Shown here: one piece after another, positions 1 to 8,863 of the stretch
Position numbering within the stretch: the stretch's first letter is position 1
Layout of the letters: each line of letters starts with the position of its first letter
Source of the DNA: DASXPG01 sp035559335
GTDB taxonomy: Bacteria; Gemmatimonadota; Gemmatimonadetes; Gemmatimonadales; JACORV01
Length of the DNA stretch: 8,980 bases
NCBI GenBank assembly: GCA_035559335.1
Contig: DATMBH010000228.1
Span: forward strand, 1-8,980
Reading direction: 5' to 3'
Position numbers and translations under genes: made by a program
The notes under the pieces: generated by a model
The model's database searches: none
Told to the model about the DNA's origin: nothing
Seen by the model: only the letters and a program-made list of their open reading frames with translations

Positions 1-1938
1 CACCTGAAACGTCTCGGGATCGACTTCAACCCTCATCGCGTGCACGCCGCTCGAGGTGCTGCCGCGCGCCGGTCCGAAGTAGGCCGTGGCCTCGAGTCCC
101 GGCTCGCTGCCCGGCTCGACTGCGCCTCTCAAGGGGTTGGCTCTGAACGCCAGTTCACCTAACGACATGCCGCGCTCAGGCTGGCCCCTCACGAACACCC
201 GTCCGCCGTCCAGCTCGAGCCGGCCCCGTCCGGCGCCGAGGAGCTTCGCCGCCAGATCGAGCGCCTTGTCGCGCACCCGCTCGGCCGCCGCGCGACAAGC
301 GCTCCCGGCCACCACAGCCCCGCGACTCGCGAACGTCCCGGTGCCCCAACCGAATTCGCGTGTATCCCCGGTCACCACGTGCACGTCGCGAACACTCACG
401 CCCAGCACCTCGGCGACGATCTGGGCGAACACGGTGAAGTGCCCCTGTCCCTGCGTGCCGACGCCGGTCGCCAGCCGCACGGTGCCGCTGGGTTCGACCG
501 TTATGCGCGCTCCCTCGTACGGGCCGATCCCGGTCCCCTCCACGTAGCACGCCACTCCCATTCCGACGTGCCGCCCCTCGGCGCGCAGCCGCGGCTGCTC
601 GATGGAGACGAACTGCCGGTAGCCGGCAAGCTCGATAGCCTTGTCCAGCGCGGGCTCGTAGTTCCCGCTGTCGTACACCAGGGGCTGGAAATCCTGGAAG
701 ATGATCCGATGGTCGTGGGGGAAATCGCCCGGTGACAGCAGGTTGCGGCGCCGGATCTCGACCCGGTCGATTCCGAGTTCGCGCGCCGCCGCGTCCAGCA
801 GCCGCTCGATCACGAACACGCCGTGCTGCCGGCCGGCGCCGCGCACCGGCGTCACGATCGGCTTGTTGGTGAATACGGCCGTGAACTCGCTGTCATAGTG
901 CGGGATATCATACTGTCCCAGCAGCGTGCACTGGCTATTGATAGGCACCGTCAGGCCGTAGGGGTCGTACGCGCCGGTGTCGTGCAGGAACCGGTCGTAC
1001 ACGCCCAGGATCCTGCCCTTGCGGTCGAGCGCCATCTGAGCGTCGTGAATCTGGCCGCGCTCCTGGGTGGTGGCGGTGAAGTTCTCACGCCGATCCTCGC
1101 ACCACTTCACTGGCCTACCGAGTCGGCGGGCGGCCCACGGCACCAGCACTTCCTCGGGATAGTACATCATGATCTTGGGACCGAACCCGCCACCCACGAA
1201 CGGCGCGATCACCCTCACCTGGGACTCCGGAAGGCCCAGCATCCGCGCCAGTCCGTTGCGTACCGGGATCGGCGCCTGCGTGGTGTCCCAGATCGTCATC
1301 TCCTCCGACCTGGCGTCCCAGCTCGCCACCACTGCTCGGTTCTCGATGGCCCCGGCAACGCCGCGGTCGTAGCGATAGCGGCGCGCTATGAGGTGATGGG
1401 CCTTCGCTCGCGCCTTGTCCCAGCTTCCCTTTACCTGACGGGCCCGCGCCGCAAGGTTGGTTCCGAACTGCTCGTGCACCAGCGGAGCACCCGGTCGCAG
1501 CGCGGCCTCGAGTTCCACCACCGCAGGTAACGGCTCGACGTCCAGCACGATGTCTTCCAGCGCATCCTCGGCGATGTACCGGCTTTCGGCGATCACCATT
1601 GCGACCGGCTCGCCGACGTGCCTGACCTTGTCCCTGGCAAGCGGCACCTGCGTGGCCTGGTTGAACACCAGACCCTCGATAGGCGGCGGCGGCACCAGCA
1701 GCGGCCCTGGCCGCCAGTAATCTCCGAGGTCGTCGGCGGTGTACACCGCCACCACTCCGGCACGGCGCCTGGCGCGCTCGACGTCAACCGCGCGAATCCG
1801 TGCGTGAGCATGGTCGCTGCGCAGGAACGCCGCGTGCACCATCCCCTCGCGATGCACGTCGTCCACGAACAGCGCCCTGCCCGTGAGCAGCCTCTCGTCC
1901 TCGTTCCTGGGAACCCTGACCCCCACCAACCTTCTCAC
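1..1938 (-). CDS. Xanthine/CO dehydrogenase-family molybdopterin-binding (large) subunit, 3' end outside window
   Basis: Large catalytic subunit of a molybdenum hydroxylase, carrying the Mo-pyranopterin cofactor that hydroxylates a substrate with water-derived oxygen. I translated the minus strand from a GTG at 1938; the frame stays open to base 1, giving 646 residues. The family usually runs about 750-800 residues, so roughly the last 100-150, including the catalytic Glu, lie off the left edge. Visible landmarks: N-terminal LTGRALFVDD (about 18-27), HVGEPVAMVIA (107-117), Mo-cofactor motif PFVGGGFGPK (246-255), active-site loop TPVRGAGRQ (363-371), VEGTGIGPYEGA (466-477) and GVGTQGQGH (492-500). 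The loop resembles the RGAGR of form II CoxL-like proteins, not the AYRCSFR of true CO dehydrogenase, so CO is unlikely as substrate; the real substrate is unknown. The GTG overlaps the stop of the iron-sulfur subunit gene (GTGA) and follows a purine-rich GGAGGGGGAAG, which supports both the start and translational coupling. Confidence 0.93.
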   Translation of the reverse strand, partial: MRRLVGVRVPRNEDERLLTGRALFVDDVHREGMVHAAFLRSDHAHARIRAVDVERARRRAGVVAVYTADDLGDYWRPGPLLVPPPPIEGLVFNQATQVPLARDKVRHVGEPVAMVIAESRYIAEDALEDIVLDVEPLPAVVELEAALRPGAPLVHEQFGTNLAARARQVKGSWDKARAKAHHLIARRYRYDRGVAGAIENRAVVASWDARSEEMTIWDTTQAPIPVRNGLARMLGLPESQVRVIAPFVGGGFGPKIMMYYPEEVLVPWAARRLGRPVKWCEDRRENFTATTQERGQIHDAQMALDRKGRILGVYDRFLHDTGAYDPYGLTVPINSQCTLLGQYDIPHYDSEFTAVFTNKPIVTPVRGAGRQHGVFVIERLLDAAARELGIDRVEIRRRNLLSPGDFPHDHRIIFQDFQPLVYDSGNYEPALDKAIELAGYRQFVSIEQPRLRAEGRHVGMGVACYVEGTGIGPYEGARITVEPSGTVRLATGVGTQGQGHFTVFAQIVAEVLGVSVRDVHVVTGDTREFGWGTGTFASRGAVVAGSACRAAAERVRDKALDLAAKLLGAGRGRLELDGGRVFVRGQPERGMSLGELAFRANPLRGAVEPGSEPGLEATAYFGPARGSTSSGVHAMRVEVDPETFQV

Positions 1939-2432
1939 CTTCCCCCTCCGTCCCCACTGTCCCCACTGTCCCCACTGTCTCTCACGTATTTCATCACCGC
2001 CTCCACCACCCCTGCATAACCCGTGCACCGACAGAGATTCCCCGAAATAGCCTGCCGGATCTCGAACTCACTCGGCCGCGGGTTCGAACGCAGAAACGGG
2101 ACCAGTGTCATGAGCATTCCCGGGGTGCAGAACCCGCACTGCAACCCGTGCGCCTCGCGAAACGCCTGCTGCAGCGGATGCAGTCCGGCCTCGCCAGCCA
2201 GGCTTTCCACCGTGTGCACTTCGCGCCCGTCGCACTGCACCGCGAGCATCAGGCACGAGCGCACCGCTTCCCCGTCAACCAGCACGGTGCACGCGCCGCA
2301 CACCCCGTGCTCGCAGCCCACGTGGGTCCCGGTAAGTCCGACTTCGGAGCGCAGGAAATCGCTGAGAAGCAGCCGCGCCTCTACAGCGCGCTCGTGGCGG
2401 ACGCCATTTACGGTGATGGAGACGGTATGCAA
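1935..2432 (-). CDS. Xanthine/CO dehydrogenase-family [2Fe-2S] (small) subunit
   Basis: Electron-transfer subunit of the molybdenum hydroxylase, passing electrons from the Mo centre through two [2Fe-2S] clusters. The 165-aa length is normal for this CoxS/XdhC-like family. The N-terminal plant-type ferredoxin domain carries C40, C45, C48 (GCEHGVCGAC) and C60. The C-terminal helical [2Fe-2S]-binding domain carries C99 and C102 (CGFCTPG) and C134 and C136 (CRCTGY). All eight cluster cysteines are present. The start is a TTG at 2432: the frame upstream to a stop at about 2486 has no ATG or GTG, and the following MHTVSITVNG fits the family N-terminus. No clear Shine-Dalgarno sequence precedes it. 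The last residues are DSGDSGDSGDGGGR, encoded by a 9-bp tandem repeat and lying beyond the conserved domain. Gene order small-then-large with no FAD subunit between them means a FAD subunit, if any, is off the left edge or elsewhere. Confidence 0.95.
   Translation of the reverse strand: MHTVSITVNGVRHERAVEARLLLSDFLRSEVGLTGTHVGCEHGVCGACTVLVDGEAVRSCLMLAVQCDGREVHTVESLAGEAGLHPLQQAFREAHGLQCGFCTPGMLMTLVPFLRSNPRPSEFEIRQAISGNLCRCTGYAGVVEAVMKYVRDSGDSGDSGDGGGR
1952..1978. repeat. 9-bp tandem repeat, three perfect copies, at the small/large subunit gene junction
   Basis: The plus strand reads CCCCACTGT three times in a row (1952-1960, 1961-1969, 1970-1978), with a degenerate fourth copy (CCCCTCCGT) at 1943-1951. 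On the coding strand this is ACAGTGGGG, giving the DSG-DSG-DSG tail of the iron-sulfur subunit. The unit is a multiple of three, so copy-number change would lengthen or shorten the tail without shifting frame. The degenerate copy adjoins the ribosome-binding region of the large-subunit gene. Confidence 0.9.
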
Positions 2433-2525
2433 GCGGCGATAAACGATACGCCGAGTCGGCGGTCCCGCAAGTTCATCGCCACTTCATATCGGATTCACGG
2501 CAGCTTCCCGAGCATGACGGGCGGA

Positions 2526-2547
2526 AAGGAGGCATCAAGGAGGCATC
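2526..2547 (+). promoter_or_regulatory. Tandemly duplicated ribosome-binding site of the small lipoprotein gene
   Basis: An 11-bp unit AAGGAGGCATC occurs twice, back to back (2526-2536 and 2537-2547), immediately before the ATG at 2549. Each copy holds a near-perfect Shine-Dalgarno sequence (AAGGAGG). The second copy is well spaced, about 5-6 bases from the ATG, and the first is 11 bases further away. This fixes the start of the 78-aa gene and is the best argument that so short a gene is real. The divergent intergenic interval 2433-2548 must also hold the promoters for this gene and for the molybdenum hydroxylase pair, but I see no convincing -35/-10 pair. Confidence 0.8.
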
Positions 2548-2548
2548 A

Positions 2549-2785
2549 ATGAGCAGAAGCAAGCTCTCAGCGCGGCCGGCGCTCACCGCGGCGCTGGCCT
2601 CGCTCCCCGCCTGCAATCCTAGCGAGGAAGCCAACCCAGACCCGCGCACCACGGTCCTGCTCACAACCGCGCAGCGACACGCGGTGCTGCTCGAGATGCG
2701 CACCATGCTCCAGTCGCTTCACGATGTACTTGCGGCCATGCAGTTCGGCGACACCGCGATGATGATCAGGGCCGCGAACGGGTGA
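2549..2785 (+). CDS. Small predicted lipoprotein of unknown function (78 aa)
   Basis: I do not recognise this protein. It is the only plus-strand gene I accept. The N-terminus looks like a short lipoprotein signal: basic residues (R3, K5, R9), a hydrophobic stretch ALTAALASL, then LPAC with candidate lipidated C22. Pro at -2 makes the lipobox atypical. An acidic, proline-containing linker follows (NPSEEANPDP, 23-32), then a helical segment TTAQRHAVLLEMRTMLQSLH (39-58) continuing to the C-terminus at G78. The start is strongly supported by a duplicated Shine-Dalgarno sequence. The frame ends in tandem stops (TGA TAA, 2783-2788). Its 3' end overlaps the convergent permease gene by 20 bp. The helical part resembles sequences I have seen in longer small exported proteins of similar bacteria, so a C-terminal truncation is possible, but this is only an impression. 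Confidence 0.62.
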   Translation: MSRSKLSARPALTAALASLPACNPSEEANPDPRTTVLLTTAQRHAVLLEMRTMLQSLHDVLAAMQFGDTAMMIRAANG

Positions 2786-4151
2786 TAAGGTAGACCGGAA
2801 TCCCTGTCAGAATCAGCGCCGTGCCGATCAAGGCGTTGCGCGGGTTGGAGACCACGCTGCTCGCGACCACGTAGGCCGCAGCCGCGATGAACAGCAGCGG
2901 CAAGAGGGGCCACAGCGGCACTCCGAAGCGGGGAGCCGGTCCCTCGCGCCGCCGGTACACGAACAGCGTTGCCGCCGTCAGGCCGAAGAAGATCCAGTCG
3001 CCGAACACCACATAGTCCAGCAGCTGACCGTACGTCCCCGAAGCCGCCAGAACTCCCGCCCATAACCCCTGCAGCGCGATCGCGCGGGCCGGCGTGCGGT
3101 ACACCGGGTGCAGCGCCGCCAGCGGCGCCACGAACAGCCCGTCAGCAGCCATGGCCTGATAGACCCGCGGAGTCACCAGTATCACGAGGTTGAGGAAGCC
3201 AAACGTGGAGCACGCAATCCCCGCGCTGATTGCCACCCGCCCCGCGCTGCCTGCAACCTGCGTCATGACGTCCGCGGCCGGAGCGGTGCTTGCCGCAAGC
3301 CCGCCGACGCCCAGCACCTTCAGATAGGAGAGGTTGGCCAGCAGATACACCGCTACAACCATGCCGGTGCCGAGTATCAGGGCGCGCGGCAGGTTGCGCT
3401 CCGCTTCCACCAGCTCCTCGGCGACGAAGTTCGTCTGCTGCCAGCCGCCGCTGGCGAACAGGACCGGAATCAGGGCGGCTCCCATGGCCACCGTTATGCT
3501 CCTGACCCCGCGCGGCACGGCTAGCGCCGGGTCCGTGGCAGCCTCCGTCCAGCCCTGCGTGGCCGCCAGCTCGATGACCTCATCCCGAACGTACAGCAGC
3601 CCAGCCACGATCACGGCCGCGAGCGCAAGCAGCTTCAGGATCGTGAATACGTTCTGAGTCACGGCCCCCGGCCTGACGCCCGCGATGTTCACCACCGACA
3701 GCAGCGCGATAGCGCCAAGCGCTAGCGGCAGCGTTCCCCCTTCGCCCCACCCCGCCAAGGCCGCCGCATAACGGGCGAACGTCACCGCCACCGCCGCTGT
3801 CGCCCCCGTCGCCACCACCAGCAGCAGCGCCCAGCCGTACAGGAACGCCGGCAGCGGTCCGAAGGCGTCGCGCAGGTAGGCATACCCGCCGCCGACGCGG
3901 GGGCGCCGCGCGCCGAGTTCCGCGTAGCACAGCGCGCCGATCATCGCAATGGCGCCGCCCAACAGCCACGCCATCAGCGTGAGCGCCTGGCTGCCGACGC
4001 GCTGCGCAACTATGGCCGGATTGAGGAAGATGCCGGAGCCGATAACCCCACCGACCACCAGCATGGTTGCGGAGAACAGGCCCAGCCGGCGGGCATACGT
4101 TACGGTCACGGGTGCCAACGATACGCCGGCAGGCCCGCGCCCGCCAATCAA
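2766..4151 (-). CDS. APC-superfamily amino-acid permease (LAT-like), 461 aa
   Basis: Inner-membrane amino-acid transporter of the amino acid-polyamine-organocation superfamily. The length and about 12 hydrophobic segments fit the family. TM1 has the unwound-helix signature VVGGVIGSGIFLNP (32-45), followed by the TM2/TM3 signature CYAELGARRPRVGGGYAYLR (75-94) and then FGPLPAFLYGW (97-107). The TM6 region has FASGGWQQTNFVAEEL (232-247) and the loop EAERNLPRALILGT (249-262), both close to the LAT/YfnA-type pattern. Substrate and direction (uptake, export or exchange) cannot be read from sequence. The assigned start is a TTG at 4151 whose TTGA overlaps the stop of the upstream PLP-enzyme gene, implying co-translation. 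A GTG at 4109 (residue 15), closer to TM1, is an alternative start; neither has a strong Shine-Dalgarno sequence. The pairing suggests the transporter handles a substrate or product of that enzyme. The stop lies inside the convergent small lipoprotein gene. Confidence 0.92.
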   Translation of the reverse strand: MIGGRGPAGVSLAPVTVTYARRLGLFSATMLVVGGVIGSGIFLNPAIVAQRVGSQALTLMAWLLGGAIAMIGALCYAELGARRPRVGGGYAYLRDAFGPLPAFLYGWALLLVVATGATAAVAVTFARYAAALAGWGEGGTLPLALGAIALLSVVNIAGVRPGAVTQNVFTILKLLALAAVIVAGLLYVRDEVIELAATQGWTEAATDPALAVPRGVRSITVAMGAALIPVLFASGGWQQTNFVAEELVEAERNLPRALILGTGMVVAVYLLANLSYLKVLGVGGLAASTAPAADVMTQVAGSAGRVAISAGIACSTFGFLNLVILVTPRVYQAMAADGLFVAPLAALHPVYRTPARAIALQGLWAGVLAASGTYGQLLDYVVFGDWIFFGLTAATLFVYRRREGPAPRFGVPLWPLLPLLFIAAAAYVVASSVVSNPRNALIGTALILTGIPVYLITRSRP

Positions 4152-5263
4152 CCGCGGGCCTGGAACCCGTCAGCGAACAGCGCTTCCGCGGCCCGCTCCG
4201 GGGGCCAGTGCTCGCACTCCGACAAGTCGCAGCAGGTGCGACACGCCCTCCGGATGATCTCGTACCCCAGCAGCTCGATCTCGGCGCACATGTATCCGGG
4301 CCGCAGCGGCTCGTCGCTGAACAGCGCGGTGGACAGATACTTCTTGTTGTCGTCCGGGAACACCGTCGCAACCACCGCGTCGGGCCCCAGCTCGTCCTGC
4401 ACCATGACCGCGCCCAGGAAGTTCGCGCCGGAGCTAATTCCCACGCCGAGCCCTAGCCTGCCCGCCAGCGCTCGCGCCGCCAGAATCGCGTCCCCGTCAT
4501 GCACCGCGATCGGCCGGTCGAGTCCGTCGAGCCGCACCAACGCCGGCACGAACTCGTCGCTGATCCCCTGGATTCGGTGCTGTCCGGCCTTCTGGCCGGT
4601 GCTCAGGGTCGGGGACTCCCACGGCTCCAAGGGGTGCACTCGCACCTCGCGCCTGAACCGGCGCAACGCTTCACCTACCCCCATCACTGTGCCACCAGTC
4701 CCCACCCCGGCCACGAATGCGTCAGGCACGCGGCCGATCTGGTCCAGCTGGTACCACAGTTCGGGCCCGGTGGTGCGCGCGTGCGCCGCGGTGTTCGCGG
4801 CGTTGGCGAACTGCCGCGGCAGAAACACCCGGCGGTGCTCGACGGCGAACTCCTCAGCCATGGCGATAGCCCCAAGGAACCCGCCCTGCTCGTACGAGAC
4901 GGCGACAACCCGGGCCCCGAACGACCGGATCAGATCCACCCGCTCGCGGCTCATCCAGTCGGGCATAAATACGACAACCGGGTGGCCCAGCGCCCGACCC
5001 AGCGCCGCGAACGAGATACCGGTGTTGCCGCTAGTGGCTTCCGCGATCGTGTCCGCCGGAGCGAGCAGACCCTCGGCGTAAGCGCTGCGCAGAATGTGCA
5101 GCGCCATCCTGTCCTTGATCGAGCCGGTGAGATTGTACTGCTCGAACTTGGCGAAGACCTCACGCACGCGGCCGCCGCGCCGGAAACGCAGCCGCAACAA
5201 CGGCGTGTTGCCTATCGAGCGCTCAAGTGACTTGAACCTGGGTGCGACCGCGGCTGGGAGCAT
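4148..5263 (-). CDS. Cysteine synthase-like PLP-dependent enzyme with Cys-rich C-terminal extension, 371 aa
   Basis: Fold-type II PLP enzyme of the CysK/CysM/cystathionine beta-synthase family, expected to catalyse beta-replacement on an activated serine, most simply O-acetylserine plus sulfide to cysteine. Features in order: SIGNTPLLRL (16-25); NLTGSIKDRMA (44-54) with Schiff-base Lys50, where classical enzymes usually have a GG(S/A)xKDR form; substrate loop TSGNTG (77-82); QFANAAN (151-157); phosphate loop GVGTGGT (186-192); LEPWESPTL (212-220); HRIQGISDEFVP (229-240); and GISSGANF (275-282), which contacts the PLP ring nitrogen. The core ends near residue 315. The remaining 55 residues carry C326, C341, C344, C345, C350 and H352 (CRTCCDLSECEH), a possible metal site. 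Typical CysK/CysM proteins are about 300-320 aa. ATG start with GGAG 7 bases upstream. The stop overlaps the permease start. Other beta-replacement substrates are possible, so I give no gene symbol. Confidence 0.9.
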   Translation of the reverse strand: MLPAAVAPRFKSLERSIGNTPLLRLRFRRGGRVREVFAKFEQYNLTGSIKDRMALHILRSAYAEGLLAPADTIAEATSGNTGISFAALGRALGHPVVVFMPDWMSRERVDLIRSFGARVVAVSYEQGGFLGAIAMAEEFAVEHRRVFLPRQFANAANTAAHARTTGPELWYQLDQIGRVPDAFVAGVGTGGTVMGVGEALRRFRREVRVHPLEPWESPTLSTGQKAGQHRIQGISDEFVPALVRLDGLDRPIAVHDGDAILAARALAGRLGLGVGISSGANFLGAVMVQDELGPDAVVATVFPDDNKKYLSTALFSDEPLRPGYMCAEIELLGYEIIRRACRTCCDLSECEHWPPERAAEALFADGFQARG

Positions 5264-5347
5264 TGCCGGTCTCCGGATTCGGATTACTCACCCTCGCCCC
5301 GGACCGGCAAAGCGTTGCTGAACAGGATGTGAAGGAACCTTGTGCGA

Positions 5348-5728
5348 TCAGACCCGGATCCCGGTCTGCTGGACCAGCTGGAGCTGACCGAGCGCGATGG
5401 CCGCCAGCGCCAGGATCAGGCGCTCAGGTCGGCGCCGCTCGATGCCTCCCGGCGGCCCGCCCGGGACCTCGGTGCGCACCGGCGCGATGCACCACCGGCC
5501 GGAGTCGAGCCGACTCCCCACCCAGCGCCGGCCGGGCTCGAGGTCAACCTTCCAGCCGGCCAGCGCCGCGTTGAACTCACGAACCGCGCCATCGGGAAGC
5601 GGACGGCCACGGTCAACCGCAAGCGGTTGAACCGAGCCCGCCTCGGTCACTTCCCACAGTCCTACGCGCCTGCCACGCAGCGCCACCCCAGCCGCGCGCA
5701 ACACTTCCGCTTCCCGATGGCTGATCAC
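5348..5728 (-). CDS. Hypothetical protein, 126 aa
   Basis: I do not recognise a family. The only start in the open frame is a GTG at 5728, with GAGGAG about 10 bases upstream; a stop lies upstream at about 5774-5776 with no other start between. The translation looks protein-like: MISHREAEVLRAAGVALRG, then alternating hydrophobic and charged segments, a tryptophan-containing core (W25, GWKVDLEPGRRW, RWCIAPVR), and a final hydrophobic helix ERLILALAAIALGQLQLV. No signal peptide is visible; the C-terminal hydrophobic stretch could be a membrane segment or a buried helix. The RWCIAPVR-then-helix layout faintly recalls the end of a GAF-type sensory domain, but I cannot support that as an assignment. 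It lies 96 bp after the lipoprotein gene and 84 bp before the PLP-enzyme gene, all on the same strand, so co-transcription is possible but not shown. The gap 5729-5824 includes a locally AT-richer patch around 5763-5790 that might hold a promoter. Confidence 0.6.
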   Translation of the reverse strand: MISHREAEVLRAAGVALRGRRVGLWEVTEAGSVQPLAVDRGRPLPDGAVREFNAALAGWKVDLEPGRRWVGSRLDSGRWCIAPVRTEVPGGPPGGIERRRPERLILALAAIALGQLQLVQQTGIRV

Positions 5729-5824
5729 TCCCCCCGAGCTCCTCGCGGTCCCTACCCGAGAAGATGTATGTGTTTACGCCATTTGAACAGCCTCCACCCC
5801 TGCCCCCCTTAGCCTCTGTTTTGG

Positions 5825-6097
5825 TCAGCCTCCAGGCGTCGTATCCGACCCCGCCGAGTCATAGCGGTACACCGTGTACGATGAGCCGCTGGGCGTGGTG
5901 TCCGATCCCGCCGAGTCGAGGTAGACGGTCGAGTAGCAGTTCACGTCTCCGCTCGCGACCACCGAGTCGGCCCCGATCGTCATTCCTCTGCTCACGACCC
6001 TCACCGCGCAAACAGTGTTGTCGCCGGTGTCGGTGCAAGCGGCCACCGCGAGCATCACCAGCGCGGTGATCCCGGTAATCAGCACAGCCGTTCTCAT
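5825..6097 (-). CDS. Predicted lipoprotein with internal repeat, 90 aa
   Basis: Small exported protein of unknown function. The N-terminus is a textbook lipoprotein signal: MRTAVLITGITALVMLAVAA followed by C21, lipobox VAAC, so maturation by Lgt and Lsp and membrane anchoring are expected. The mature part begins TDTGDNTVC and has two further cysteines (C30, C54) that could form a disulfide. The C-terminal half contains a duplicated segment, TVY-L-DSAGSDTTP (57-69) and TVY-RY-DSAGSDTTP (75-88). A strong GAGGGAGGAG precedes the ATG at 6097. The gene begins 24 bp after the kinase stop on the same strand, so the two are probably co-transcribed. Because the kinase C-terminal part is predicted to lie outside the cytoplasmic membrane, a physical or functional link between them is plausible, but this is inference. 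Confidence 0.78.
   Translation of the reverse strand: MRTAVLITGITALVMLAVAACTDTGDNTVCAVRVVSRGMTIGADSVVASGDVNCYSTVYLDSAGSDTTPSGSSYTVYRYDSAGSDTTPGG
5834..5917. repeat. Duplicated 27-bp coding segment (DSAGSDTTP) in the lipoprotein gene
   Basis: Bases 5834-5860 and 5891-5917 match at 23 of 27 positions by my count, with a period of 57 bp (19 residues). Both encode DSAGSDTTP, and three of the four differences are synonymous third-position changes or equivalent codons. This suggests an old internal duplication with the peptide sequence kept, inside a Ser/Thr/Asp-rich tail. Confidence 0.75.
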
Positions 6098-6121
6098 TGC
6101 TCCTCCCTCAGTTAGGTTCCC

Positions 6122-8863
<2,742 letters not shown>

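Noticed and set aside
823..1530. Open frames on the plus strand opposite the molybdopterin subunit
   Set aside because: The minus-strand translation has all the family motifs in one continuous frame; the plus-strand frames are low-complexity shadows.
1..1938. Annotation as aerobic CO dehydrogenase CoxL
   Set aside because: The diagnostic AYRCSFR loop is absent (TPVRGAGRQ instead), so only the broader molybdenum hydroxylase family is supported.
4236..5230. Two long plus-strand frames opposite the PLP-enzyme gene
   Set aside because: These are antisense shadows of a well-supported enzyme gene, with no domain signature or convincing ribosome-binding site.
5264..5347. Possible terminator between the 126-aa gene and the PLP-enzyme gene
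   Set aside because: I looked for a stem-loop followed by a T-run on the minus strand and found none. The ACCGGCA-like matches do not form a stable inverted repeat.
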